64,000 nucleotides of DNA. It comes from an uncultured Caulobacterales bacterium. GTDB lineage: Bacteria; Pseudomonadota; Alphaproteobacteria; Caulobacterales; Maricaulaceae. The stretch's first letter is position 1. Each line of letters begins with the position of its first letter. Location of the stretch: positions 297,935 to 361,934 of the forward strand of contig CALFVT010000004.1 in the NCBI GenBank assembly GCA_937928165.1, given 5' to 3'. Positions 19,554-28,911 of this stretch are shown here, one piece after another. The notes under the pieces are model-generated. The model searched no databases. It was not told the origin of the DNA and saw nothing but the letters and a program-made list of their open reading frames with translations. The translations under genes were made by a program, and so were the position numbers.

Positions 19554-20107
19554 TGTTTCGTTATTTGTTATCAGCTGCTGTTATTATTGGCGCTCCGTTA
19601 GGGGCTTTAATTTTACATTATACCCCGCTGAATACAGACAAAGTCTTAAAAACGCCGATTATAGACTATGCACTTAACGGAGACATAATTCGTTATAATG
19701 TAGCTTTAAATGATATTCATATGGCTGATCTTGTTGGCCCGCTGAGAGGCCATGTAAAACAGGTCAATATTTACCTAAGAGCAGGGCCAGATGATACAGC
19801 TTATCCCTATTTAATAACGCCTCGATCTGATAAACCTAAAGATCATTTGAGTGAGGACGGGTTTTTTATTACCGGCGACATCATAAGCATCAGTGATGCT
19901 AAATATAATATTCGCTATAACATTGAGACCATTGCTTTGCCCAAAACAATTACGGCTGCTTTGTCTAATACAAACCGTCAGGCCGTTAAAGCAGTCTGGC
20001 ATGTGCGTATAAATGGGACATCCCGATTAGCAGGGTTTGAAATTAACGGCAAATTTATGCCTTATCAATTTAGTCTAAATTCTGCACTATTAGGCCTGAC
20101 CCAATAA
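19553..20107 (+). CDS. Small membrane-anchored partner of the DUF2157-like protein (divergent GDYXXLXY type)
   Basis: 184 residues with an N-terminal signal-anchor (about residues 1-22) and an extracytoplasmic domain. The blocks ALNGDIIRYNVALND and YNIRYNIETIALPK resemble, in position, the GDYXXLXY motif and later LxYGIExYFVPE block of that family, though residues are not conserved exactly. It is translationally coupled to the upstream membrane protein (1-base overlap), as GDYXXLXY proteins are with DUF2157. The 3' end overlaps the convergent rhomboid gene by 43 bases. Role unknown. Confidence 0.55.
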   Translation: MFRYLLSAAVIIGAPLGALILHYTPLNTDKVLKTPIIDYALNGDIIRYNVALNDIHMADLVGPLRGHVKQVNIYLRAGPDDTAYPYLITPRSDKPKDHLSEDGFFITGDIISISDAKYNIRYNIETIALPKTITAALSNTNRQAVKAVWHVRINGTSRLAGFEINGKFMPYQFSLNSALLGLTQ

Positions 20108-20718
20108 AAGGCAAATATAATTCCAATAACAAACCCGCCAAGATGCGCAGCCCATGCAATATTAACTCCAAATGTCGCTCCAAAAAACGCAAAGAGAATA
20201 TTTATAACGCACCATCCGAGGCCAAACTTTAACAAGCGGTCTTTACCGCCAATCGCATAGGCCATAGTCGCAAATAAGGCCGAACCGCCCCCAGAAGCCC
20301 CTATGGCTGCCGCAAATTCATTTGATAAAGACCACCATGCCCATTGAAAAAGCCCGCCGCCCAAGACGCCTAAAACAAAGATAACATAAAATTTTTGCAC
20401 AGGCGTTAGAACATGCGGACGGAGGCGAATATCTGCACGAATACCAGTAATTGTCACAATGCCAAAAGCCGTAATCATAAAACCATTCATAAGCAAATGA
20501 GTTAATTCGGCATGTATGAGTCCGTAACCTATAAGGGAGAAAAGCCTTTGCACAAGGGTGACGCCTTCAGTGTCAATAGGGACCAAGATAAGCCATGGCT
20601 GCATTAAAATCATGAGGCTTTCAGGTATGATAAGCTTGATAATATGAAAAGCAACTAAGACCCCCATAATCACAACAGGCGCTCTTTCGCGTATATTCAG
20701 CATGGGTTCGTTCGTCAT
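20065..20718 (-). CDS. Rhomboid-family intramembrane serine protease
   Basis: 217 residues with about six hydrophobic helices. The motifs are HxxxN in HLLMNGFMI, the catalytic Ser in GASGGGSALFA, and the catalytic His in WAAHLGGFVIG, so all active-site residues are present. Rhomboids cleave membrane-anchored proteins within or near the bilayer; the substrate is unknown. The 3' end overlaps the neighbouring convergent gene by 43 bases, which is unusual and makes the ends interdependent. Confidence 0.88.
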   Translation of the reverse strand: MTNEPMLNIRERAPVVIMGVLVAFHIIKLIIPESLMILMQPWLILVPIDTEGVTLVQRLFSLIGYGLIHAELTHLLMNGFMITAFGIVTITGIRADIRLRPHVLTPVQKFYVIFVLGVLGGGLFQWAWWSLSNEFAAAIGASGGGSALFATMAYAIGGKDRLLKFGLGWCVINILFAFFGATFGVNIAWAAHLGGFVIGIIFAFYWVRPNSAEFRLN

Positions 20719-20828
20719 AAGCCTTCCTAAGCTGCCTTTCTGACTGATTAAACTAAATAAGGCTAGAAAATACAGCCAAAAACGGCTTTTCTATTTAGAT
20801 TAGTATAAAAGGGGGTTAGCATAGATCC

Positions 20829-21428
20829 ATGACAGGCTCTGTAGACAATTTATGGTATGTTTTGGTCGAAAACCAAAGCTATGGCCCTTATAATATGGAC
20901 CATATGATTGGCTTTATCTCGGAAGGCCGTGTTTTACCCAATTCTTTGGTGTCGGCCTATCCGCAGAGTGGGTTCTTACCAGCGTCGCAACATCCTGTTT
21001 TTCAACACTGGGTCAATACTTCCGCGCACGCTCAAACACCCCAATTCCAACCACAGCAGCAAGTGCAAAGCTCCGCTCAGCATAACCCAACCACCCAATA
21101 TAGCCCGGCGACGCAGCCCGACTCTACGGTTAAAGAAGGACCGCAAGACAATATATTTCTAATCATGGCAGAGGTTAACCCGAAAACAGGTATGAATTTC
21201 CTACGGCGCTTACAAAACTACGGACATGTTCAACGTATCGGCGATGCTTTTTGGCTGTTAAAATCGGCTCATGGCCTGACAGATATAAAAGCAAGCCTTG
21301 CGGAGACTTTGACCAAGCGTGACCGTTTATTTATCCATGACTGTTTTTCAAATCAACAATCTTGGGAAAATATTGGCGCGGATTTGGATGACCGTATTCG
21401 CCAAATATGGGGCGGACTTAAACGCTAG
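20829..21428 (+). CDS. GYF-domain protein with a ferredoxin-like C-terminal domain
   Basis: 199 residues. Residues 8-62 form a GYF_2-type domain ([20 protein letters not shown]), predicted to bind proline-rich peptides. A Gln/Pro/Thr-rich linker (about 63-105) follows. Residues 108-199 ([41 protein letters not shown]) run beta-alpha-beta-beta-alpha-beta, the order seen in Cas2/VapD/SinR-like ferredoxin folds; this is by eye and not a family match. There is no membrane segment. It is divergent from rhomboid and convergent with the gamma carbonic anhydrase, with overlapping stops. Confidence 0.7.
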   Translation: MTGSVDNLWYVLVENQSYGPYNMDHMIGFISEGRVLPNSLVSAYPQSGFLPASQHPVFQHWVNTSAHAQTPQFQPQQQVQSSAQHNPTTQYSPATQPDSTVKEGPQDNIFLIMAEVNPKTGMNFLRRLQNYGHVQRIGDAFWLLKSAHGLTDIKASLAETLTKRDRLFIHDCFSNQQSWENIGADLDDRIRQIWGGLKR

Positions 21429-21946
21429 AGCGTTTTAAGCTCATTTTTGAAGCGGTCGGCATTTTTAACATAAATCGCCGCGCTCATTTTAAGCATCGCA
21501 ACTTGCGGGTCTGTTAGGCTGCGGATTATTTTTCCTGGCGCACCAACAACCATTGAATTATCCGGGATTTCCTTCCCCTCGGTAATCAGCGCGTGAGCGC
21601 CGATAATACAGTTCTTACCAATTTTAGCATTATTCAGAACCGTCGCCCCAATACCAATGAGCGTATTATCACCAATCACGCAGCCATGCAGCATAACACG
21701 GTGACCAACCGTAACTCCCTCACCGATATGAAGCGGAACGCCCGGATCCGTGTGAAGTACGGAATTGTCTTGAATATTAGAGTTTTTGCCAATGTGAATA
21801 AGGTCATTATCCCCACGTAAGACGGCCCCGAACCATATAGAGGCCCCAGCTTCAAGTCTAACCTGCCCTATAACGTTCGCATTGGGCGCAATATAGGCCG
21901 CCACGTCTATCTGCGGGGTTTTATCACCCAATGCATAAATCGTCAC
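21425..21946 (-). CDS. Gamma carbonic anhydrase family protein
   Basis: 173 residues of left-handed beta-helix hexapeptide repeats followed by a C-terminal helix. Metal-binding His residues are in [16 protein letters not shown], as in the CaiE/PaaY/YrdA branch. This group includes true zinc or iron carbonic anhydrases and inactive homologues; the usual proton-shuttle Glu cannot be judged confidently. It is transcribed just downstream of DUF3126 (3-base gap) and cysE, likely the same unit. The substrate is unproven. Confidence 0.88.
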   Translation of the reverse strand: MTIYALGDKTPQIDVAAYIAPNANVIGQVRLEAGASIWFGAVLRGDNDLIHIGKNSNIQDNSVLHTDPGVPLHIGEGVTVGHRVMLHGCVIGDNTLIGIGATVLNNAKIGKNCIIGAHALITEGKEIPDNSMVVGAPGKIIRSLTDPQVAMLKMSAAIYVKNADRFKNELKTL

Positions 21947-21949
21947 AAT

Positions 21950-22165
21950 CTAAGCTTCGTCTAAATCTTGCTGTAAGATACTGATATTTAAATCATAAGA
22001 AATATCGGTTTTATCTTCATCATCAATATAAAGAATACCGAGAATTTCATCATTCAAATAAACTTCAACACTATCTTGGACTTTGCGCGGTTTAATGGCA
22101 ATGCCCTCAGTCGCGAAGCGCTTACATAGGTAGTTTCTTACGCTAACAATCTGTTCAGGTGTCAT
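21950..22165 (-). CDS. DUF3126 family protein
   Basis: 71 residues, MTPEQIVSVRNYL to LDEA, with the DUF3126 blocks SVEVYLNDEILGILYIDDED and SYDLNISIL. The start chosen is ATG 22165, which matches the family; an earlier in-frame ATG (22270) would lie inside cysE. It overlaps the 3' end of cysE by 11 bases. Genes of this family are regularly linked to cysE in alphaproteobacteria, but no function is established. Confidence 0.85.
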   Translation of the reverse strand: MTPEQIVSVRNYLCKRFATEGIAIKPRKVQDSVEVYLNDEILGILYIDDEDKTDISYDLNISILQQDLDEA

Positions 22166-22979
22166 AATATGTATCCTCGAGAGTTTGATCCATTGACCCG
22201 GCTGGGTTACCGCAGCAAGGGCCGCCAACAGGTTTGGCCGGAACGCCGGCGACTGTGCATTTTTCTGCAACGGGTTTTAAGACAACAGAGCCCGCCGCAA
22301 TTTTCGCGCCGTCTCCGATTTTGATATTTCCAAGAATGCTAGCCCCGGCACCGATTAAAACTTGATCGCCAATTTTCGGGTGGCGGTCTTCATTCGACTT
22401 TCCTGTCCCGCCTAAGGTCACCCCTTGCAAAATTGAGCAATCATTACCGATCACTGCCGTTTCGCCAACAACAAATCCAGTTGCATGGTCGAGCATAATC
22501 CCGTGGCCGATTTCTGCTGCAGGATTAATGTCAACGCTGAATAATTCAGCCGAACGGTTTTGAAGATGAAAAGCAATTAAACGGCGGTCAGCCTTATAAA
22601 GTGAATGGGCAAAACGGTGTGTTTGCACCGCCAGAAAGCCTTTGAAGTAAAGAAAGGCTTGCAGCAAAGATTGACAAGCCGGGTCTCGCTCCCGCGTAGC
22701 CCGCAGGTCTCTCTCCGCATTTTCAACAATGGTTAAGTCAGCCTGCGATGCATTATCGAGCACTTTACGCAGTTTTAAAGGCGAAAGATCATCAGTGCTA
22801 AGCTTCGTTGCTAAATGATTGACTAAGGCGTGAGAGAATGATTCTTGGTCAAGTATTAGGGCATATAACAAAGACGATAGCGCAGGCTCCCGCACGGCAA
22901 ATTGCGCCGCTTCTTGCCGTAAACAATCCCATATATCATCACATGAGTTGATATCTGTCGCTAAATTAATTTGAGCCAT
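22155..22979 (-). CDS. cysE: Serine O-acetyltransferase
   Basis: Forms O-acetylserine from serine and acetyl-CoA, the entry to cysteine synthesis. 274 residues: N-terminal helical domain (SATase_N type, to about residue 140) and a C-terminal left-handed beta-helix with hexapeptides (PAAEIGHGIMLDHATG, GETAVIGNDCSILQGVTLGGTGK, RHPKIGDQVLIGAGASILG). The start is ATG 22979, with a GGAG-type site just before it; a second ATG (22997) lies upstream without one. DUF3126 and the carbonic anhydrase follow. The sulfate-activation genes are 9 kb away. Confidence 0.95.
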   Translation of the reverse strand: MAQINLATDINSCDDIWDCLRQEAAQFAVREPALSSLLYALILDQESFSHALVNHLATKLSTDDLSPLKLRKVLDNASQADLTIVENAERDLRATRERDPACQSLLQAFLYFKGFLAVQTHRFAHSLYKADRRLIAFHLQNRSAELFSVDINPAAEIGHGIMLDHATGFVVGETAVIGNDCSILQGVTLGGTGKSNEDRHPKIGDQVLIGAGASILGNIKIGDGAKIAAGSVVLKPVAEKCTVAGVPAKPVGGPCCGNPAGSMDQTLEDTYYDT

Positions 22980-23073
22980 AGTCTCCGCTCCATACATTTA
23001 GGCCATAAGTAAAACCTAAACCCTAAGAATAAAAGGGCTTATTCAGTAATATTATTCACACTCACGTGTTATT

Positions 23074-23535
23074 TTATCCGCGGCCTCTATAGGGCGGCAC
23101 GCCTTGGTCAGGTATCCAGACCTGTTTTGGGGCAGTACCGTATTGGTAAAATACATCTATCGGAATGCCCCCGCGCGGATACCAATAGCCGCCAATACGC
23201 AGCCATTTAGGAGAGATTTCTTTGACAATCCGCCGGCCTATGCCTGTTGTGCAGGCTTCATGAAAATCGCCATGATTGCGAAAACTGCCCAGAAAAAGCT
23301 TAAATGCCTTTGATTCGACAATCCATTCACCGGGAATATAATCTAGCACTAAATGCGCAAAATCCGGCTGTCCTGTAACGGGGCAAATCGATGTAAATTC
23401 GGGCGCAACAAGGCGGATCATATAATCTTCATCGCAAGGGTTTTTAACCCGCTCTAAGACCGCTTCATCCGGTGAGTTTGGAAGCCCGCCTTGCGCACCA
23501 AGTTGATCTAAGTCTTTATAACGGTTTTCACTCAT
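23074..23535 (-). CDS. queF: NADPH-dependent 7-cyano-7-deazaguanine reductase
   Basis: Reduces preQ0 to preQ1 for queuosine synthesis. 153 residues, the short (type I) form. The catalytic Cys is in [14 protein letters not shown], the substrate Glu and the QueF signature in [21 protein letters not shown], and a C-terminal [25 protein letters not shown]-type site precedes the ATG. No queC, queD or queE is in the window. Confidence 0.96.
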   Translation of the reverse strand: MSENRYKDLDQLGAQGGLPNSPDEAVLERVKNPCDEDYMIRLVAPEFTSICPVTGQPDFAHLVLDYIPGEWIVESKAFKLFLGSFRNHGDFHEACTTGIGRRIVKEISPKWLRIGGYWYPRGGIPIDVFYQYGTAPKQVWIPDQGVPPYRGRG

Positions 23536-23601
23536 AGAGGCCTCTTTTATTTAAAAAAGCGATTAGCGGTTAAAAAACCTAGCTGCAAGCCTGATATGGT
23601 T

Positions 23602-24780
23602 TTAAGATGTCGTTTCACCCCTACGGCGCACGCCAATGACACGGCTAAGCCAGCGCCCCCCATAACCTTCAACAACCCGCCATGTTACATGGGACACCAT
23701 AATAACAATTATCAAATAAGGGATAAGATAGATATCGCCGCCAAGCCCCTGCTCTATGTTATATGGATTAACAAACTCTGATAAAAACTTGCGGGCGACA
23801 ATATCAAAAACCACAGCAATCAAGGCATGGGTCATGTAGACTGAATAGGATATTTTCGCAAGATAACCAAAGACTCCATTTGACATAAACCGCGAAATTA
23901 ATCCGCCGTCAAAAGCGAAGATGAATACGAAAAACAAAGCAAAGGGCGCAATAAAAAATTGTGATTTATCAATAAAATAAATAGTAAAGCTAAGATAAAA
24001 TAGTAGGGCAGCCAATTCTAAAGCTGTCCAAACCCCACTTGAGATTTTAGATTTAACAGCGCCGTAGCGCATAAACAGCCACGCACCGATAACGCCTGTA
24101 AAAAAACCACCAAGGCAGCGCCAAAAACCGTAATCATAGGTTATATCCATACGCGGCGCGATGCCCGAAAGCCCCCAATATACAAAGGCAATCAGGGCAG
24201 ATATAAGCCCAACATGCCGCAGCTTACTCGGTTTCCAAAAAACAATCAGTGCCGCAAAAATAAAATAAACATAAAATTCAACACTAATCGTCCAACTTGG
24301 CCAGTTATAAGATAGGGCATCATGCAGCCCCACTGAATGCGTTAAGAAGATATGGGATATAAATGTTGCGATATTATCAGTGGACTCAGCGCTAAACGGC
24401 AAGATTGCCCCATCGGAAAGACTGATAATCCCTGATTTATAAGCCCATAATCGCAGCAGATTAAACGCTGTAAAAGCAAACAGCATAAAAATATGTATAG
24501 GGTAAAGACGGGCGAAACGGCGTTTAATAAAGTCAGCTACATCAGCCCTCGTGTTAAGATTACGCCCATAAAGCCTATAAAGAAGAAACCCTGAAAATAC
24601 GAAAAATAAGTCAATCAGGACAAAACCTTCATTGATAAAGGATTTATAATTCAAATAGGAAAACCACTGTGAATGATGAATCGCAACCAAAAGCGCTAAA
24701 AGACCGCGAAACCCGTCCAGCGCAGCGAAAAAAGGGCGAGCCTGTGTCTTTGCGCCCATGTTATTTACCGCATTAGTCAT
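23602..24780 (-). CDS. Acyltransferase 3 family membrane protein (OafA/NodX-like)
   Basis: 392-residue membrane protein with about ten helices. The N-terminal catalytic motif is LDGFRGLLALLVAIHHSQWF (His-His region), and the TM block SWTISVEFYVYFIF contains the conserved SVE(F/W). Such enzymes transfer acetyl or other acyl groups to sugars or lipids in the envelope. The acceptor is not evident: no LPS or capsule genes flank it. It is a single gene with gaps of about 65-80 bases on both sides. Confidence 0.88.
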   Translation of the reverse strand: MTNAVNNMGAKTQARPFFAALDGFRGLLALLVAIHHSQWFSYLNYKSFINEGFVLIDLFFVFSGFLLYRLYGRNLNTRADVADFIKRRFARLYPIHIFMLFAFTAFNLLRLWAYKSGIISLSDGAILPFSAESTDNIATFISHIFLTHSVGLHDALSYNWPSWTISVEFYVYFIFAALIVFWKPSKLRHVGLISALIAFVYWGLSGIAPRMDITYDYGFWRCLGGFFTGVIGAWLFMRYGAVKSKISSGVWTALELAALLFYLSFTIYFIDKSQFFIAPFALFFVFIFAFDGGLISRFMSNGVFGYLAKISYSVYMTHALIAVVFDIVARKFLSEFVNPYNIEQGLGGDIYLIPYLIIVIMVSHVTWRVVEGYGGRWLSRVIGVRRRGETTS

Positions 24781-24860
24781 AAAATCTCGCTTAATTGTGT
24801 CAATTATAGCAAGACAGGGTCAATAATGTCTTAAAACAACAAAGTCTAAGGTCTCAGAGC

Positions 24861-25628
24861 CTATGTATTCACATAACGCTCCGCCCAAGCGGTTAAAACA
24901 TGCGCAACATATTCCGCATCTTTTGCATTTTCCAGCAAAAGATGATCGGCTCCGTCAAGGGAAACAAAACTTTTGGGATGCCGTGCTGTCATATAAATAC
25001 GAGAAGCATTTTCAATGCTCACGACATTATCTTGCGGAGAATGAAACACCATCAACGCCCGGTCAAGATCTTCGATCTCTTTGGCAATATTTTGGTTTTC
25101 AACATCATCGATAAACTGTTCTTTAATCACAAAAGGACGGCCCGCTAGCATGACCTTCGCCTCACCCTCTTCATGGATTTTTTCAATTTTATCGCAAAAT
25201 TGATGGACAATATGCTTGGTGTCATAAGGGGAGCCAATGGTGGCGATAGCTTTCACACTTGGAATTTCATGAGCAACATTAAGCGATGCGGTACCGCCAA
25301 AACTATGGCCTATTAATATGCATGGGGCGGAATAATTCTCATCCATAAATTTTGCTGCCGCGCGGATATCATTACAGTTAGACGTAAAATTTGTATCAGA
25401 AAAATCACCGCCCGAATCGCCCAATCCCGTAAAATCAAAGCGGAGCATGCCGTAGCCGTCTTCGACTAAAGCTTTGGAAATCGTCCGGATTGGTTTTAGG
25501 TCTTTACCAATGGAAAAGCCGTGAGCAAATAAGACCCAAGAGCGCACCTCTCCGCTATCAGGATAATCAATTTTGGCTGATAAAACATCGCCAAATGCGC
25601 CTTTAAATTCTACTTTTTCACTTGGCAT
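24861..25628 (-). CDS. Alpha/beta hydrolase
   Basis: 255-residue cytosolic esterase-like protein. Catalytic Ser in LIGHSFGGTAS, Asp in MVFHSPQDNVVS, His in GADHLLLENA, and an oxyanion strand VLFAHGFSIGKDL. It resembles the N-terminal hydrolase half of OsmC-fused (YhfA-type) proteins but lacks the OsmC half. A strong GAGGAGAT site precedes the ATG. Substrate unknown. A terminator lies just upstream. Confidence 0.85.
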   Translation of the reverse strand: MPSEKVEFKGAFGDVLSAKIDYPDSGEVRSWVLFAHGFSIGKDLKPIRTISKALVEDGYGMLRFDFTGLGDSGGDFSDTNFTSNCNDIRAAAKFMDENYSAPCILIGHSFGGTASLNVAHEIPSVKAIATIGSPYDTKHIVHQFCDKIEKIHEEGEAKVMLAGRPFVIKEQFIDDVENQNIAKEIEDLDRALMVFHSPQDNVVSIENASRIYMTARHPKSFVSLDGADHLLLENAKDAEYVAHVLTAWAERYVNT

Positions 25629-25642
25629 AGATATCTCCTCGT

Positions 25643-25669
25643 AAAAAGACTGCCCTTTTCGGTAGTCTT
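25643..25669 (-). terminator. Hairpin terminator between the SDR-thiolase unit and the hydrolase
   Basis: On the minus strand the stem AAGACTACC / GGGCAGTCTT is followed by a T-run. It ends transcription from the thiolase and SDR genes upstream, then the hydrolase starts about 20 bases later with its own GAGGAG site. Confidence 0.6.
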
Positions 25670-25750
25670 ATAGGTTTATCTACAAGCGAGATAATACGAG
25701 ATCAAGCAAAGCTTTACTTATAACGGTACGCCCATCATGGTAATTTTTAA

Positions 25751-26653
25751 TTATAACATAGCGCGCTGCGCAAATTTTGTACCCTGTAAGCCGCCATTAT
25801 CAAATTCTTCTTGGCCCTGCGCACTCATCACCGATTCAATATGCGCAGCCACGTTATCTGCACTCACTTCACCGTCAGCAAATGATACACCAGGCGTTTC
25901 ATAGATTTTAGACGCCGCAAATCCGCGCGCACCCGCCGCTAAAATAAGGCGCGACGGCGCATTATCATTACACAAATAAACAAGACCTTCAGACACATAT
26001 TCTGGCTTGAAAAGCTTATCCGAGCCTTCAGGAAATAAATCCGATGTCATGCGCGTCCACGCCACAGGCGCAAGGCAGTTTGTGTGGATGCCCTTACGAA
26101 CCCCTTCAAGGTGCAAAGTATTCATCAAGCCGACCAAAGCCATTTTGGCTGCGCCGTAATTACTTTGCCCAAAATTACCATAAAGTCCCGAGGATGAACT
26201 TGTCATAACAATGCGGCCATATTCCTGCTCACGCATATGCTCCCATATGGCTTTAGTACAATTAACAGACCCCATCAAATGCACGTCAATAACCGTTTGA
26301 AAATCATCAAGCTCCATTTTGGCAAAAGATTTATCGCGCAAAATACCCGCATTATTTACAAGAATGTCAACTTTCCCAAAAGCGTCGATAGCTTGGGAGA
26401 CCATATCTTTTACCTGCTCACGATTGATGACATTGGCGCCGTTCGCAATAGCCTCGCCGCCCAGGGACTTAATCTCGTCAACAACGCGCTCTGCCGCAGC
26501 CGAGGAGCCCCCCGTTCCGTCAACCGCGCCGCCGAGGTCATTAACAAGGACTTTCACTCCGCGCCGGGCCAAAGCCAAAGCATGGGTGCGCCCTAACCCG
26601 CCGCCCGCACCTGTAATAATGGCGGCGCGGTCTTTAAATTCAACTTTTGACAT
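25751..26653 (-). CDS. SDR dehydrogenase, multifunctional beta-oxidation (FOX2/HSD17B4) type
   Basis: 300 residues. Cofactor motif TGAGGGLGRTHALALARRG followed by the insertion VLVNDLGGAVDGTGGSS, characteristic of the peroxisomal multifunctional (R)-3-hydroxyacyl-CoA dehydrogenase branch, and the catalytic Ser and YxxxK (SSSGLYGN, YGAAKMALVG). It probably oxidises a 3-hydroxyacyl-CoA intermediate. It follows a thiolase after 18 bases, with an AGGA site, so the two form a short beta-oxidation operon. The hydratase half of eukaryotic FOX2 is absent. Confidence 0.85.
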   Translation of the reverse strand: MSKVEFKDRAAIITGAGGGLGRTHALALARRGVKVLVNDLGGAVDGTGGSSAAAERVVDEIKSLGGEAIANGANVINREQVKDMVSQAIDAFGKVDILVNNAGILRDKSFAKMELDDFQTVIDVHLMGSVNCTKAIWEHMREQEYGRIVMTSSSSGLYGNFGQSNYGAAKMALVGLMNTLHLEGVRKGIHTNCLAPVAWTRMTSDLFPEGSDKLFKPEYVSEGLVYLCNDNAPSRLILAAGARGFAASKIYETPGVSFADGEVSADNVAAHIESVMSAQGQEEFDNGGLQGTKFAQRAML

Positions 26654-26671
26654 ATTTTTGTCCTGATATGC

Positions 26672-27847
26672 TTAAGCGACTTCGAAAAGCCCGGCTGCGC
26701 CCATTCCGCCGCCAACACACATGGTGGCCACAACATATTTCGCACCTCGCCGCTTACCTTCAATAAGGGCATGGGCCGTCATACGCGCCCCGCTCATGCC
26801 GTAAGGATGGCCAATAGAAATCGAGCCGCCATTTACGTTCATGCGCTCATTTGGAATACCAAGTTTATCACGGCAATAAAGCACTTGTACGGCAAAGGCT
26901 TCATTCAGTTCCCAAAGGTCAATATCATCAATCGTCAGGCCATTGGCTTTCAGCAGTTTCGGAATGGCATAAACGGGGCCAATGCCCATCTCATCCGGCT
27001 CAACACCCGCAACGGCAATGCCGCGGTAAATGCCTAGCGGCGATAACCCGCGGCGCTCAGCTTCTTTGCGCTCCATTAAAACCGAAACAGATGCACCGTC
27101 CGAGAGCTGCGATGCATTGCCCGCCGTAATGAAGTTTCCAGGGCCGCGAACAGGTTTAAGCCCAGACAAAGCCTTTAATGTTGTGCCAGGCCGGTTACCT
27201 TCATCTTTTTCTAAAAGAACGTCAGACTTTGAAATCTCGCCCGTTTCTTTGTTTTTTACCATCATTGTTGACGGTAGAGCAACAATTTCGTCGTCAAACT
27301 TACCCGCTTGCTGCGCGGCATGGGTGCGGGTTTGGGACTGCACGCCATATATATCCTGTGCTTCGCGAGAAATACCATAACGCTTGGAGACAACTTCCGC
27401 CGTATCAATCATTTGGATATAGGCATCGGGATGTTTCGCGACAACTTTGGGGTCCGGCGCTACGCGCATTTCGCCTGTTTGCACCATGGAGATACTCTCA
27501 ACACCGCCGCCAATAACGATTTGATGACCATCGCAGATAATCTGCTTCGCCGCATGACCAATAGCAATCATACCGGAAGCACATAAACGATCTACCGACT
27601 GTGCGGCGACAGTAACTGGTAAATTAGAGGCTAAAACCGCATTGCGGCCCATTGTGACTTGCACACCTTGCTGCATAGCGCAGCCCATCACCACATCATC
27701 AACCTCTGCACCGTCAATACCTGCGCGTTTAACCGCTTCGTCGATACAATGCCCCGCAAGGGTCGGAGACGGGGTCGCATTAAAGGAACCGCGATAAGCG
27801 CGGCCAATAGGGGTTCGGGCAGTAGATACAATAACGGCTTCGCGCAT
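26672..27847 (-). CDS. Acetyl-CoA C-acyltransferase (thiolase)
   Basis: 391-residue thiolase, length typical of the degradative type. Active-site Cys in [12 protein letters not shown], the His block [17 protein letters not shown] and the C-terminal Cys in [13 protein letters not shown]. Cleaves 3-ketoacyl-CoA, releasing acetyl-CoA. A strong TTAGGAG site precedes the ATG. It is the first gene of the operon with the SDR. The 102-base gap upstream contains a short inverted repeat AATAAC-N5-GTTATT at 27908-27924 that might be an operator. FadA versus PhaA-like use is not decided by sequence. Confidence 0.9.
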   Translation of the reverse strand: MREAVIVSTARTPIGRAYRGSFNATPSPTLAGHCIDEAVKRAGIDGAEVDDVVMGCAMQQGVQVTMGRNAVLASNLPVTVAAQSVDRLCASGMIAIGHAAKQIICDGHQIVIGGGVESISMVQTGEMRVAPDPKVVAKHPDAYIQMIDTAEVVSKRYGISREAQDIYGVQSQTRTHAAQQAGKFDDEIVALPSTMMVKNKETGEISKSDVLLEKDEGNRPGTTLKALSGLKPVRGPGNFITAGNASQLSDGASVSVLMERKEAERRGLSPLGIYRGIAVAGVEPDEMGIGPVYAIPKLLKANGLTIDDIDLWELNEAFAVQVLYCRDKLGIPNERMNVNGGSISIGHPYGMSGARMTAHALIEGKRRGAKYVVATMCVGGGMGAAGLFEVA

Positions 27848-27949
27848 GGAGGTCTCCTAATATATGCAATTTTATGAATATGTATAAGGGTATTCCTTTA
27901 TATTGGAAATAACTTTTCGTTATTCTTACTTAATATATGTGAACACCCT

Positions 27950-28900
27950 TTATGCAAATTGCGCAGTGAAGGCCTGTATAAAACGGTCAATATCTTGTTC
28001 ATTAAGATGATTAATCCCCGCCGCCGCAGCGCGCCCACCGCCAGTTTCAAATTGCATACAAAGTGTGTCCGCCCCTTGCCGCTGCAAAACGGGTGCGCGT
28101 ACTGACACAACATAGCCGTCTCCGCTACGGGTTAAAATGGCATGAGCCCGATGAGGATAATCTTGCGCTAATTGATTGCCGTAAACACCTGAAATTCGCC
28201 GCGAACTGGCTGCATCAGGTAATAATAAAACACGGCCTTGATCTGTGTCTGATAATGTTTCGGCGCGGCGCGCCTTTAACATATCCTCATCATAACCCGC
28301 AGTGAGGCGGCGGTAAATATCCGTATCAGCTTGTAAAAATGCACTCGGCGTTTTATGGGCAAGACAAGCAAGATATAAATCTTTGGGATGGGCATGAAGA
28401 TCACTTAGACTCGCCCCATAGCCGTTGTAATTCAACAAAAGCCCCAATCGCTCCAAAGCGGTTAAATCAAGATCATGCCCCGCCCCAATACGCCGCGCGA
28501 GCGCCGGGAAATTATCCCCAAACGCACCAACGACGGCCCACGGAGCAAAAGCTCCGTTTAATAAATTGTGAATAATAACAGCGGTACAGATTTCCGGTGC
28601 AAGATTAATATGTGCATCTAAATTCTTATGCGTTATCTCATCACCCGGGTTATGATGATCTGCATAGAAAACATGGGCACCTGCATCTAATAACCGCGTT
28701 AAATCCACCGCATTATTACGCATGGAAATATCAAGAACCGTAATACGGTCATCCTTACCCGCCTCGACTCGGTCTAAAAGCGCAATATCACGTTTACGCC
28801 CTGTGACTAATTTTGCAGTTTCGCGCGGTTCGTTAAGGCGAAGCTGTAAAAGTGAGCAAATGCCGTCTGCATCTCCGTTAAAAACATCAAAATCAGCCAT
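27950..28900 (-). CDS. DHH-family phosphoesterase
   Basis: 316 residues, with the DHH metal motifs FNGDADGICSLLQL, ITVLDISM and FYADHHNPGDE, and a C-terminal DHHA1 domain ending in GGGRAAAAGINHL. DHH proteins hydrolyse phosphodiester or phosphoanhydride bonds in small nucleotides (nanoRNase, pAp phosphatase, c-di-AMP phosphodiesterase, PPase-like). It starts 11 bases after cysNC and shares its strand. Since PAPS use creates PAP, a PAP-disposing role is an inference from position; no separate cysQ is in the window. Confidence 0.82.
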   Translation of the reverse strand: MADFDVFNGDADGICSLLQLRLNEPRETAKLVTGRKRDIALLDRVEAGKDDRITVLDISMRNNAVDLTRLLDAGAHVFYADHHNPGDEITHKNLDAHINLAPEICTAVIIHNLLNGAFAPWAVVGAFGDNFPALARRIGAGHDLDLTALERLGLLLNYNGYGASLSDLHAHPKDLYLACLAHKTPSAFLQADTDIYRRLTAGYDEDMLKARRAETLSDTDQGRVLLLPDAASSRRISGVYGNQLAQDYPHRAHAILTRSGDGYVVSVRAPVLQRQGADTLCMQFETGGGRAAAAGINHLNEQDIDRFIQAFTAQFA

Positions 28901-28911
28901 AGAATTTACGC

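Noticed and set aside
20829..21428. A CRISPR-Cas locus based on the Cas2-like domain
   Set aside because: No repeat array and no cas1 or effector gene; the fold match is by eye only.
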